64,000 nt of DNA, from the NCBI GenBank assembly GCA_001600355.1, contig BCJU01000003.1:1-64000 (forward strand). Reading direction: 5' to 3'. The position numbers were made by a program, and so were the translations under genes. The notes below the pieces were generated by a model. It was given only the letters and a program-made list of their open reading frames with translations, was not told the origin of the DNA and made no database searches. How positions within the stretch are numbered: position 1 is the first letter of the stretch; each line of letters starts with the position of its first letter. Positions 47,773 to 59,400 of the stretch are shown here, piece by piece. The DNA comes from Meira nashicola. Taxonomy: Eukaryota > Basidiomycota > Exobasidiomycetes > Exobasidiales > Brachybasidiaceae.

Positions 47773-48471
47773 TTTCGTGATCGCCCCTTATTGCCGATGC
47801 ATTATTGTTATGTAGATAGGATGATGTTGATACTTGATAACGCGCGATTGACAGATGTGGGAAGCACTGCGTGCGCAACGTGCATATATTCTACATGCAA
47901 ATAAATGGAGCTTATGTAAATAAACTCTTCCTCACGCGCCTCTCTCTGCGCACTGACAAACATACATACCGTACATAACCGCGGAGCCGCTGACATATTC
48001 TATGTACAGAAGGGAGAAAGCTATAACTTGCTCATAAAATCCAAACACCGAAGCGCGTAAGCTGCAGTGTGTTTGTATGTATACGGTATGTATGTGTTGC
48101 TTTTCATTGTGTTCTATCATTGTTCTACGTAATGTGCCTGCATGGCTTGCGTGCGTGTCTAGACTCTTTTGTGTTTCGGCAGGTAATTTTAATTTATCCG
48201 TTCAAGTTTTGTATACGGAGTCCGCTCTTTTTGCCTATCTATTGTCTAATGGGCCAATCAGAATCTCCCACCAATACTTTCTTTTATGACTTTAACAACA
48301 TAACTATCTATATTTCCTTCAACGACGCCGTCATCATTTGTTCTGGAACAAGGCGTGGGGTAATGACACTCATTCATCTCTTATCTCTTTGAAATTATGA
48401 TACCTGAATTGCTTTATCAAAAGGTTGTTTCTGGTTCACGACTTTCATTACAACATTCAAATTTAACGACA
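47773..48471. other. Intergenic between divergent regulator and carrier
   Basis: About 700 bp that must contain promoters for both flanking genes. ACGTAT-type AT-rich stretches and an ACGGTATGTATGT run near 48082 are visible. No gene. Confidence 0.45.
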
Positions 48472-50204
48472 ATGCCTTCAGACGATAATCTACCAACTCC
48501 AGGATCATTAATTCTCGTCGAAGAGAAATCAGGAGAATCAAAAAGTGAAATTCGACTTTCACCAATTCCAAGTAATGACGTTAATGATCCTTTACGTTGG
48601 TCATTTAAACGTAAACAATTGGCGCATTTATGCTTATTCGTTTACACTCTTTGTACTGGAAGTGCATGTACTTTGGTTTATTCAATCTTAATTCCGATCG
48701 AAAAGGATACAGGTATTCCACTTTCAACTTTAAATGCAGGTACAGGATACTTTTTTCTTTTGTTAGGTTGGGGTGGTTTATTTTCTCAACCAATGGCACT
48801 CATGTTTGGAAAAAGGGGAGTTTATCTGGTTTCAATGATTGGAAGTATTGCTTGTTTAGCTTGGAATGCTTATGTTTCTTCAAAAGGTGAATGGATTGCA
48901 AATAAAATCATTCAAGGTTTCTTCATTTCACCAATCGAAATGCTCGTTGAAACGTCAATTGGTGACATCTTTTATGCACACGAACGAGGTTTTTATATTG
49001 GTGTTTATGCTTTCGTTCTCTTTGGTAGTAATTATTTTGCACCTTTGATCGCTGGTGTGAGTATATGCGCAGTTTGAAGGTGATACCATCTTGCATGCTG
49101 ACAATTCCATTCTCTTACACAGTTCATGTATGAAGCTCATGGTTATAAATTTGTATTTTTCATGGGCATTTTGATCCAATTCGTTGGATTGATTTTCTGC
49201 TTTTTGTTCATGGAAGAGGTGAGTTGTCAATTGAATGGATGCAAAATTCGAAATACTAACTTTATCTTCCCTGACAGACAAATTATGTTCGCAACATCAC
49301 CGAATTAAGTGAAGCTCACGATGATGATGATGCTGCCAATACATCAAACACAGAGGAAAAGGAAGTGGGATCGAATGAAAAAGATGGCATTGATACTCTA
49401 TACAAAGCTGACAACGCAACTTCAATCCTTCACGGAACACCTTTAGGATTCTTGGAAAAGATGAAATTCTTTAATAAGAAATACACAAAAATGTCTCAAT
49501 TGATCGTTTTGCTTTATCGTCCAATTTGGCTTTTACGTTTTCCCGTAATCTTTTGGTCAGGCTTTCAATATGGTGCTTTTTTGGTTTGGTATAATGTTCT
49601 CAACGCTACTGCTTCTTTGATTTTATCTGCTCCTCCATACAATTTCAAGGCTTCTATGGTAGGATTAAGTTACGCTGGTCCTTTGGTTGGTGTTTCGTTT
49701 GCTGCTTTTTATTCGGGTTGGTTTGGTAACAAATTCTTATTATGGAAAGCAAAGAAATCAGGAGGCGTACGTGAACCAGAACATCGTCTTTGGCTTTTAT
49801 TGATTTGTGTATTTTTCGTTCCTTCTTCGCTTATTTTATGGGGAGTTGGTGCAGCAAAACAAATTCATTGGATAGGTTTAGTAGTTGGAGGAAGTTTATT
49901 AGCTTGTTCTTCAGCAATAGGAGGAGCGATTTCGATTAATTACGCTCTTGATTCTTATAAAGATTTATCAGGAGAAGTTATGTTGAGCATAATCTTAGTT
50001 CGTAATTCACTTTCGTTTGGAATTGGTTATGCGATCACACCTTGGCTTGAATTGGGTTTACAAAATACTTTTATTTCGGCCGCTTTTGTTGGTTTAGCAG
50101 TCACGATCACTTTTATACCAATGTTATTTTTCGGTAAACGATTTAGACATTTTTCCAGAAAATCTTATTGGAATTATGTTAAATCTTCCACTGTCTCACA
50201 CTAA
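48472..50204 (+). CDS. DHA1-type (Hol1-like) MFS transporter
   Basis: Three exons: 48472-49056, 49123-49218 and 49278-50204. The introns are 66 and 59 nt with GTGAGT donors, and all joints are in phase 0. The product is 535 residues. I prefer MPSDDNLPTPG; an upstream in-frame Met at 48397 would add 25 residues. The N-terminus has the Hol1-like run SPIPSNDVNDPLRWSFKRK, then twelve predicted membrane segments; a long acidic central loop (DDDDAANTSNTEEKE) follows exon 2. Family members export drugs or import cations, polyamines and similar compounds. Expression may be set by the Zn2Cys6 gene next to it. Confidence 0.85.
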
Positions 50205-50838
50205 AAGGTTTTGGTGCCTTTCGGTTATTTCTCGCCTCGCTTCCGAAGATGTTTCTCGTTTCATTCTGTATATTACTCACAATACCCACGAAATAATATT
50301 TTATCTCGGCTTGTTTCGATCTTCATCAATTGAAAGGGTCGTGAACCTTATTATAAGATTACCGAGATTGTTAGTGGTAACTTATGTTCCTTGCTTCTTT
50401 TTTTTTTATTTGTTGCCATGCCGGTTAAATTGGTTGTTTGTGTTCGTATGTGGGGAAAAAAGATAACCGGCGCTAAAGTAGCGTTTAAAAAGAAGCCGTT
50501 TATTCTATAACAATAAGCATGCATACTATTTTTCCTCTCGCGCTGTGCACTAAACACACATTCCCGAAACCAGATTCGGTTCTAGAGCGGGGTTTAATGC
50601 GGAGAATGCAAGGTGAACCGAAGGCAATTAAAAAAAATATATACTAAAATACTTATTGTGTATTGTATAACGTACGATCGTAAAGTGAAAGATGCAACAA
50701 GAACAAAAAAGCATAAATTGACCTCTTTTTCAAGAAACGTTGAACGAATAATTTCCCCATCCACTCCAAAAACCTCCTACCGAACAACAACTTATTCCCT
50801 ATCCTTTCGCACAACCTTTTCCCTACCTCTATCTCAAT
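50205..50838. other. Intergenic, 634 bp, no gene seen
   Basis: AT-rich, ending in a C-rich leader (about 50755-50838) typical of a highly expressed secreted-enzyme gene. Confidence 0.5.
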
Positions 50839-51867
50839 ATGGTTTTAACTTCTTTACTTCTTTCAAGTGTTACACTTGCTCTTGGTGTAAGTGCTGCTCC
50901 TTCGGCAAACAACGAAGGACCATGTGATATTTATGCTTCAGGTAATACACCTTGTGTTGCTGCACATAGTACAACAAGAGCATTATTACAAAGTTGGGGT
51001 GGTGCACTCTATCAGGTTAAACGTGGTTCTGATGGTGCAACATTTGATGTTCCAGTAGTTTCACAAGGTGGAATCGCAAATTCAGGCGCTCAAGATAACT
51101 TTTGTTCAGGAACAAGTTGTTCAATCACTAAAATTTTTGATCAATCAGGTAAAGGAAATGATCTTGTTCAAGCAACAAAAGGTCATTTTAAAGGTCCAGG
51201 ACCAAATGGAGAAGATGCTTTAGCAGATGCAACAAAAGCACCAATTTATTTAAATGGTAAAAAAGTTTATGGAGTTTATACAACTCCTGGAACAGGTTAT
51301 CGTGCCGATAATACAAACGGAGTTGCAACCGGTAATGATCCTGAAGGATTATATGCAGTTCTTGATGGAACACATTATAATGATGGATGTTGTTTCGATT
51401 ATGGAAATGCAGAAACAAGTGGAACAGATACCGGAAACGGTCATATGGAAACTGTTTATTTTGGTACAAATACAGTTTGGGGTTCAGGTGCAGGAAATGG
51501 ACCTTGGATTATGGCAGATTTAGAAAATGGTTTATTTAGCGGTTATAATCCAAAACAAAATACAAATGATCCAACTGTATCTTCACGTTTTATTACTGGT
51601 TTCGTTAAAGGAGATTCATCAAATCAATGGGCTTTACGTGGTGGTGATTCAACACAAAGTTCAGTTTCAACTCATTACAGTGGTGCACGTCCTGATGGTT
51701 ATTATCCAATGTCAAAAGAAGGTGCTTTGATTCTTGGTATTGGTGGTGATAACAGTGTTGGAGCTGAAGGTACTTTCTATGAAGGTGTTGTTACTTCAGG
51801 CTATCCTTCTGATGATATCGAAAATGCAGTTCAAGCAAACATTGCTGCTGCAAAATACTCTGCTTAA
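50839..51867 (+). CDS. GH54 alpha-L-arabinofuranosidase, catalytic domain only
   Basis: A single exon encodes 342 residues. A signal peptide (about 1-20, ending VSAA) precedes GPCDIYASGNTPCVAAHS, the standard N-terminus of GH54. Catalytic residues by analogy with the Aspergillus enzyme are Glu229 (ADLENGLFSG, nucleophile) and Asp304 (IGGDNS, acid/base). The vicinal cysteines 184-185 (DGCCFDYGN) are a family hallmark. The usual C-terminal arabinose-binding module (CBM42) is absent: the protein ends at about 340 rather than about 500 residues. It would remove arabinofuranose side chains from plant arabinan and arabinoxylan outside the cell, with less polymer binding. Confidence 0.93.
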   Translation: MVLTSLLLSSVTLALGVSAAPSANNEGPCDIYASGNTPCVAAHSTTRALLQSWGGALYQVKRGSDGATFDVPVVSQGGIANSGAQDNFCSGTSCSITKIFDQSGKGNDLVQATKGHFKGPGPNGEDALADATKAPIYLNGKKVYGVYTTPGTGYRADNTNGVATGNDPEGLYAVLDGTHYNDGCCFDYGNAETSGTDTGNGHMETVYFGTNTVWGSGAGNGPWIMADLENGLFSGYNPKQNTNDPTVSSRFITGFVKGDSSNQWALRGGDSTQSSVSTHYSGARPDGYYPMSKEGALILGIGGDNSVGAEGTFYEGVVTSGYPSDDIENAVQANIAAAKYSA

Positions 51868-51916
51868 ATTTTATAATATTCTACTTTAATGATAATGAAA
51901 TATGTTTCTACCGCTT

Positions 51917-52920
51917 TTAATAATTTGTTAACTGCATGACTTGCTCTGAATCTTTACGATTTGAAAACGTCCATTGAAGTTGAGTTGATTTGGATCCAAT
52001 CTCCCATGGTACACTTTTTGATTTTGGAAAAGTAGAGTCTTTTAGCTCGACAAATGCAGAAGGCCAAGCGAAAATATAAATACCAATTGAGAGCAATAAA
52101 GGTGCAGAATCCAAGCCGAAAAGCCAAGCTTCATTTTGTGATAAATATCCATTAAAACCTTGTGCAAGTTCAACAGTACGATAAACGCAACGAATAATAA
52201 TCCAAAAAGAAGAAAAACATAAAACCAATAAAAGTTGAGAGATTCGTTGTTTTGCGTAATTCTTGCTACCAAGTTCTTTTAACGAACGAACAAGTAATAA
52301 GCTCAACATAAGAAAAAATACATAAGATGCAAATTGAGCAATTATACCAATTAAAAAGATTACCGAACCGATAGATTTTGAGGTTTGACTTGTTTGTAAT
52401 CCTCCGCCAGCAGCTTGAATGAGAAAAGTAGTTACGTCAGAAATGATAAAAATCATTCCAAATTTTTTTGGTGGTAAAAAAGTTAAATGTTTTCTGTTTG
52501 ATTTAAAGTTTATATTTTCTTCAACCCTTTGAACTAAACGACCGAACCAAATATAATTGAAGGCGAAATAACATGCAGGTGAAAGAACGATGAAAAAATC
52601 CATAATGATGTATAAACCAAGACTGCTTGGACTGTTCCTGAGTGGAATACGTAAAAAGAATCCTAAACCTTGAAAGAATGCTCCAATAGGTAGACATAAA
52701 CCCCATAAATCACGTCTTAAGATTAAATTGATAAAAATGAAAATTGCAACCAATTCGAATAAGGCACCAAAAACGATATTTCCACCAAAAGATGGCTCAT
52801 AGTCTGTATGGAGAAAGGAGAAGTTTAGCAGGTGATGTACTTCAATTATTGAGCGGATATGTACATACACAAAATGCTGTCCAAGGGGACTCCTGGTGCT
52901 TTGACGCCGCGGTCTGCCAT
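51917..52920 (-). CDS. RTA1-family seven-TMS membrane protein
   Basis: Two exons, 52920-52869 and 52803-51917, flank a 65-nt intron (GTATGT donor, TACAG acceptor). The first exon gives MADRGVKAPGVPLDSIL and the joint reads ILYYEPSFGGN, where the conserved YxPS of the family lies. The product is 312 residues. Family marks are GLGFFLRI, DFFIVLSPACYFAFNYIWFGRL, ISDVTTFLIQAAGGGLQ and IIIRCVYRTVELAQGF. RTA1 proteins (Rsb1, Rta1, Pug1) act in lipid-base export or stress resistance at the plasma membrane. Without the short first exon the gene would be given a wrong N-terminus. It is divergent from the Zn2Cys6 gene at 53321 (400 bp). Confidence 0.9.
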
Positions 52921-53320
52921 GATATGTGGTTTTTGAAAAAGAAAGTATAGAAGTGATGGGAGATAAATATTGATCTTGCTTTATTTTAGTAGGGGGGCTT
53001 TTATACCTTTTCATCTTGCATTTCTATGTTCGGTATAAAGTTTGATTTTTATCGTATACAGCGGAATGATTTCGGAACTGTTTTACGGATTAGCACTGTA
53101 TCAGTGTAGGCTTTTTACGTAGTTCGCGGACCTAAATAAGACGCGGACGCGAATGGCTGTGTAGCGTGTTTGTTCCTGGCTTAAATTTTTGTAATTCCGC
53201 ATCTTCTTATCTTAGTTCCACACACCAACACACAAGCCCGCCCGTTCATGCAAATGATCAAGAAGATTTGACGGAATACATATCACAATCATACGAATTA
53301 CAGCCATCCTCTCCGAGAAA
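52921..53320. promoter_or_regulatory. Bidirectional promoter, RTA1-like gene / Zn2Cys6 gene
   Basis: The two divergent starts are 400 bp apart. I see no clear inverted CGG pair. No gene. Confidence 0.4.
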
Positions 53321-55705
53321 ATGTCTTCTAATCCGAAGAAGAGACAGAAATACGCCGTTCGATCTTGTCTCGCTTGTCGAAAGCGTAAAGTGAAATGTCA
53401 ATTAGGTAATATTGAAGTTCGATCAAGTTTGGAACCCGTTCAAAAAGAAGATGCATGTAAGAGATGTACTAAAATGGGCATAGATTGCATAGTTTGGGAT
53501 GGTGAAAGAAAGAGTAAACGATATACGATCGAAGATACATCAATGATGAGAACAAGTGAAAGAGAGCAAAGTACTTCAAGACATATTGGTATAAAATCCA
53601 CAAAAGAATCAACAATAAATGCTGATCAAATCCTTAGTCCATTCTACCCATTCAAACCGACATTCAAACCAACCCAAGAAGGAGTCCAATACGAGTTAGC
53701 TTCTACCGAAGTTGAACAAGCATCGAATACAAGGTCACAATCTATGATGGGAAAGGTTAGATTGTTAGGTATCTTGCGTCGTCCAATCTTGATGATGACA
53801 CAAATCCTAGAACGACAAGATAAGTTCAAATGCGGCATTCCTTCATCCTCATCGTCCAACAATCAAGTGAACGAATTTGACTTTTTTTTCTTATCGGAAC
53901 CTGCATACGATGTTTACGATCTGGGCTTAATCATTCAACATCCTCATCTGCCAAGGATTCGAGATTTGCACATGCTTTACCAGTCATCACCAAATCAATC
54001 AAGAAAGTTGCTACTATACACCATGCTACTATTATGTGGATCAGATGATCAACGTAGATATCAAATTGCGTCCCTTCAAAAGACCATATCACAATTAGCC
54101 CTTCAATCTGTATTGAACGCACCAAGAAGTATCGAAGCTGCACAAGCGCTTGAATTGCTAGCCGTTCATTGCCCTTTCTTGTTGACATCGGTCGAAGATA
54201 ATGATGAGAGAAGGCTTACATCACAAGAAGATGGTTCGACTGCTGGTTCTGTCATGGTTGCAATAGCAATCAAGATTCTTCTCTCTTTAGGTTTCGATCC
54301 AAAAAAGAAACATTCAACGAATTCGACGGAAAACGTTCTTTGGACAAATTTATGTTGTTGGGAATTAGCTCTGAGCTTTCATGACCATTGCGCTATCAAA
54401 CCTAGGCAGATGCAATTGCAAAAATGTGACGACTTGGGGGAATTGATAGCATTTAGTAGTCGGGATGATGACGAGGAAAGGAAATTTGTTGGTAGGATTG
54501 CTCGTAGAATAGGATGTACAGCTTTATATTTCAGAACAAGAGCTATTCTAGAATCCGGAAAGCGTGAATTGGAAAGTGAAACACTCTTGCAAGATTCCAA
54601 AGATGAAACAGAAATGAAATCACTTCAATCTGCTTCACTGAATGCCTATCAAGCGAATATGAAAGATGAAGAATGTGATCGATGCAGAAGCTTGAGTAAG
54701 ATTAAAGCAGAATTGCAAAGCGAGAAACCGATTGGACAAAGAGTAAAACCTTACAAAGCTCTTCTTTTAGCGCTTAGTAATCTTGCATGGCTATGGCTTG
54801 ATTTAGAAACGATTGGAATGCACTATATCCTACTTTCGAAAGCGTTGGGAAACATACATTCTTTTATTCTTCAAGTACAAGGTAAAGAACCTTCATCTAT
54901 CGGTCAAAGTATCGAAGCATCCAATTCCATCTATCGAGTCGATTTTCGTCAACGGTTTTGGGAACTACCTGTATGGTCAGAGCATGTTGGCATTTATGGT
55001 AAATTGCGCAATAAGACAATATTATCCTTTATCTCTCGTTCATGTCAACTTAAACAACATATTCGAGATGTTAGACTTGGGTTAGAAAGTGAACAGAAAC
55101 GAGATTGTCGTACTTTTGTACCTGTACCATTATTGAGTGCAATTTTGGTGAACGCGACAAAGAGTTTATTGGATACGCAAATCGTTTTATTACAAGCATG
55201 GAATCACGTTCATGAAGATACGGATATGTATATGGTAATCATTCGAGAAGTTGCGGAAGTTTTAAGTGATGAGAGGATGGATGTTAGAGTAATGAATTCG
55301 AAAACGGGTCAACTTGAATTAGGTATTGGAGAATGTTGTTCTGATATTTTACGTATCATTGCAGATACGATGTCTGATTGGCAAAATAAACAAAGAATCG
55401 TCCTTGCAAATTACCGAGAAAAACAAAAGAATCGTAACGCACAAAGAGCACAAACAAACATCGACCAAAGCAGCGATACGACAAATTGTTTGAATGCGAA
55501 TTACGATTCTTTCTTTTCATCTGGCGATTCGACAGAGCAAATTACCCCCAATTTGACTGAATTTGAAAGTGATCATACACAATCTTCTACACCTGTGATT
55601 TTTGATCAATTACCAACACTCAATACCTTACTAGAGGGAATGTTGGAAATTCCCGATTTGAACGATTTTATCGCTTCAATGAATCAACAGCAAGCGCTCG
55701 GCTAA
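53321..55705 (+). CDS. Zn2Cys6 transcription factor with extended zinc loop
   Basis: A single exon encodes 794 residues. The zinc cluster is C16-x2-C19-x6-C26-x19-C46-x2-C49-x6-C56; the 19-residue loop between the third and fourth cysteines is much longer than the usual 5-9. Such long loops occur in some basidiomycete regulators. The remainder is a fungal regulatory domain with low conservation and a C-terminal acidic and aromatic stretch (FFSSGDSTEQIT, then LLEGMLEIPDLNDFI) that may activate transcription. Its divergent neighbour, the RTA1-like gene, is the natural first candidate target. Confidence 0.83.
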   Translation: MSSNPKKRQKYAVRSCLACRKRKVKCQLGNIEVRSSLEPVQKEDACKRCTKMGIDCIVWDGERKSKRYTIEDTSMMRTSEREQSTSRHIGIKSTKESTINADQILSPFYPFKPTFKPTQEGVQYELASTEVEQASNTRSQSMMGKVRLLGILRRPILMMTQILERQDKFKCGIPSSSSSNNQVNEFDFFFLSEPAYDVYDLGLIIQHPHLPRIRDLHMLYQSSPNQSRKLLLYTMLLLCGSDDQRRYQIASLQKTISQLALQSVLNAPRSIEAAQALELLAVHCPFLLTSVEDNDERRLTSQEDGSTAGSVMVAIAIKILLSLGFDPKKKHSTNSTENVLWTNLCCWELALSFHDHCAIKPRQMQLQKCDDLGELIAFSSRDDDEERKFVGRIARRIGCTALYFRTRAILESGKRELESETLLQDSKDETEMKSLQSASLNAYQANMKDEECDRCRSLSKIKAELQSEKPIGQRVKPYKALLLALSNLAWLWLDLETIGMHYILLSKALGNIHSFILQVQGKEPSSIGQSIEASNSIYRVDFRQRFWELPVWSEHVGIYGKLRNKTILSFISRSCQLKQHIRDVRLGLESEQKRDCRTFVPVPLLSAILVNATKSLLDTQIVLLQAWNHVHEDTDMYMVIIREVAEVLSDERMDVRVMNSKTGQLELGIGECCSDILRIIADTMSDWQNKQRIVLANYREKQKNRNAQRAQTNIDQSSDTTNCLNANYDSFFSSGDSTEQITPNLTEFESDHTQSSTPVIFDQLPTLNTLLEGMLEIPDLNDFIASMNQQQALG

Positions 55706-56437
55706 GAAAATAAGAGGCTAATTTCTATGTTAGAACAAGAAAAATCAAGTGATGTCTTGTCAAATCAAGACGGTGCAAGGAACATGCATTCATTCATTCG
55801 CCCTTGTTCCTAAGGATATGGGGATCACCTATCAGTCAGTGTCCTTAAATTTTACCTATGCATGGGCAAAGGGTTAGGACCTGCAACGGATGGGTTAAGG
55901 GCAAGAAAGTTAATAATTGACCGCTATACGCGCCCGCCCGCGTCCATGTGCTGCTATTTTTATGTACGCATAAAATTGCACAACGCGTAAAGAGCAGCAC
56001 TTTGGGAGAAAATTTTATACGTGTTTGGGCACAGGGTTAATCAATCCTCATGCCACCTCCGCAGGTTCAAAAGTTGATTGATTGATGAATGAGTGCCGTT
56101 TTTACACACACAAGTACGTTGATTGGCGTTTTTGAATGCATTGATAAAGCAATCATTTTTTATTCAGGCACTTTCTTGGAGAAGTGCTCTCGGATCGTTT
56201 TGTGTTGTGAAACAGCTTTATTTGCCTCGTTGTTTTTCAGGGGCAGCAAGGTTCGTGCCTGATGTATGTGAACCGACGGTTTATGGTGTGCATATCAGGT
56301 ACCACAATGAAGTAAAAAAAAAAAACTTCTTGATTGGGAAAGTATGGAGAATGATATAAAAAGAAGAAAGAAATCAATTTAGTCGATAAATAATCATAAT
56401 TCACCCCTTCCTGTCCACTCTCTCTGTTTTTGTCACA
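55706..56437. other. Intergenic, 732 bp, no gene seen
   Basis: Contains a TATAAAA box near 56355, about 80 bp upstream of the ATPase start, and a CT-rich leader. No gene. Confidence 0.5.
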
Positions 56438-59400
56438 ATGTCGAATCATATAGACGTCGAATCAACATCTCAAGATGAAGAACAAGGAGATAAAATTATG
56501 CCTTTAACTGATGTTAAGAAAAGTGAAGAGAGCATAAATGGCGATGATGATGATTCAACAATGGCTGCAAGCACGATCAAAACAAGTTTCACAATTCCAC
56601 AACAAAAGAAGAAAAAACGTAATGTACGTAAAGTTGGAATCGTTGATCCAAAAGAACGTTCTGCGCGTATTCCAATGGGTTATCGTACACTTTCAATTCA
56701 TGTGTATGATTCTCAAAGATTCCCGGCAGACGATGATGGAATGGGAATAAAAGATGGTAAATCATCAATTAAAAGTCGTCGTTTCATTCCACGTTTACCA
56801 ACTTCTCTCGATTCATGCTTTGGTCGTGGTGGAAAGAAAAATTCTAATCAACAAACAACAAATCAAGATAGTGCAATGTCAACAGTACAAAAAGGAGCAG
56901 ATTATCTTGCCAAACTTGATTATCACCGCCTCCCAACTGAAGAGGTTTGTCAAAGATTCAACGTGAATAACTCTTTAGGTCTCGATCAAGAAGCTGCAAA
57001 ACGTAGATTAGAACGTAATGGTAAAAATGTCTTTTCAAAGAGAAAGAATACGTATTATAAAAAGTTATTACGTTATGTCTTTGGTGATTTTTGTTCAATT
57101 CTTTGGATTGGTGTAATCATCTTTTTCATTTCTTGGAAACCACTTGGTGATCCACCTCAACCATACAACCTCGCATTAGCAATAGTGGTGATCATTGTCA
57201 TCTTCTTTCAAGCTTTATTCGCTGCATTTCAAGATTGGTCTACGCAAAAAGTAATGAATTCGATTATGAACTTTTTACCGGAAAATGCAAATATTTTACG
57301 TGATGGTAAACCAATCACAATTCCATCTTCTGAAATTGTTGTTGGTGATATAGTTCAATTATCTCTTGGTCAAAAAGTTCCTGCAGATATGCGTTTAATT
57401 GAAACTTCTTCTGATTTAAAATTTGATCGTTCAATTTTAACTGGAGAAGCAGAAGAAGTTTCAGGTGCAACAGATTGTGGTGATGAAACGAATTTTATTG
57501 AAGCAAGAAATATTGCTCTTTTGGGTACTTATGTTTGTCATGGAACGGCAAAAGGTGTGGTTGTTTTAACAGGTTCACGTACAGTTATGGGAAGAATTAA
57601 TAAATTCACAAACGAAGCAGAAGAAAGTCAAACGAATTTACAACGTGAAATCGTTCGTTTTGTCAAGATTATTATTTGTCTTACCGTTTCACTCGTTTTG
57701 ATCATGTTAATCACTTGGTTAGCTTGGTTAAGAGTTGATCATTATGATTTCTTGAATACGGTTTCAATTTTGACGGATTTGATGAGTTTAGTGGTTGCTT
57801 TCATTCCTGAAGGTATGCCTATCGCAGTTGCTTTTACTCTTTCTTTAATCGCAAGAAAGATGAGAGATGCAAGAGTATTACCAAAATCACTTTCAACAGT
57901 CGAAACACTTGGTTGTGTAAATGTGATTTGTTCGGACAAGACTGGTACATTGACAGAAAACAAGATGTCTGTCGTTTCAATTTCAGTCGTTGGTCAAGAA
58001 GTTGAACTTGCACCAATTTCTGAAAACATTTCAAAAGGTGATGAAGGAATGATTAAACTACAACGTGGAATGGTTTTATGTAATGATGCAAAATTCCAAG
58101 CAACAGAAGAAGAGCAAGCTATTGATTCAACTTCTATCAAACAATTAAAAGCACAAGGAAATGCAACTGATGTGGCCGTTTTACGTTTAGCCGCAACGTT
58201 ACCTGGCTTTTCCGACTTATTAAACACAAACGAGAGAGTGTTTACTCTTGCTTTCAATTCAAAAAATAAATACATGCTTACAGTTTATGAATCAAACATA
58301 CAATCTGATGAATACGAACTTTTGGTAAAAGGTGCACCTGATGTTCTTTTACCTAAATGTTCTTATTTTATGAACGTTTCCGGTCAATCTGAACGTTTAA
58401 CAGAATCAAAGAAAGCTGAAATTATTGCAACACAAGAAAAATGGAGTCGTAAAGGACAAAGAGTGATCATGCTCGCTCATAGAACGTTCAAATCAAATGT
58501 TAACTATGATAAAACTCAATTTGAAGATGAAGCAATTGAAGCAGGTCAATCGGATCTTTGCATTACTGCAATTTTAGGTATCGTTGATCCACCACGTGTT
58601 GAAATTCGTCAAACTGTTGCTGATTGTCGTAGATCAGGTTCAAGATTTTTCATGGTTACAGGTGATTTCGGTTTAACTGCAACTGCTATTGCAAAAGAAT
58701 GTGGAATTATCACATCTGAATCTGAACCTGATCGAATTGAAAGTTTCGCTGAAAAAGGATTATTGAAAATAAAAGAGGTACAAAGTGAAGACTTAGAAAA
58801 AGCCGATTTATCACAAGATTTATCTTCTTCAGTTCAACAAGAAGATGAACAAGAAATCATCCAATCAAGTCTCGTCGTTGAAGGTCGTGATATGAATGAT
58901 TTGAATGAAGAAAAATGGAATATAATTTGCAGATATCAAGAAATCGTTTTCGCTCGTACAACACCTGAACAAAAATTATCAATCGTTAATAATCTTCGTC
59001 AAAGAGGTTACGTTGTTGCAGTAACGGGTGATGGTGTTAATGATGCTCCTGCATTAAAAGCAGCTGACGTTGGAATTGCAATGGTTGGAGGTTCGGATGT
59101 TGCAATTGAAGCGGCAGATTTGGTTTTAATGGGAAGCTTTTCTTCAATCGTTGAAGGTATTCGATTGGGTAGATTGGTTTTCCAGAATTTGCAAAAAGTT
59201 ATCTCTTACCTTTTACCTGCCGGTTCTTGGTCAGAAGATTGGCCTGTTATCTTGAATGTTTTCTTTGGATGCCCTTTACCGTTAAGTTCATTCTTGATGA
59301 TCATCATTTGTTGTTTCACAGATTTATTCTGTTGTTTAACATTAATTATGGAACGAGAAGAATACGATCTCTTAACTTTACCACCACGCAATCCAAAGAA

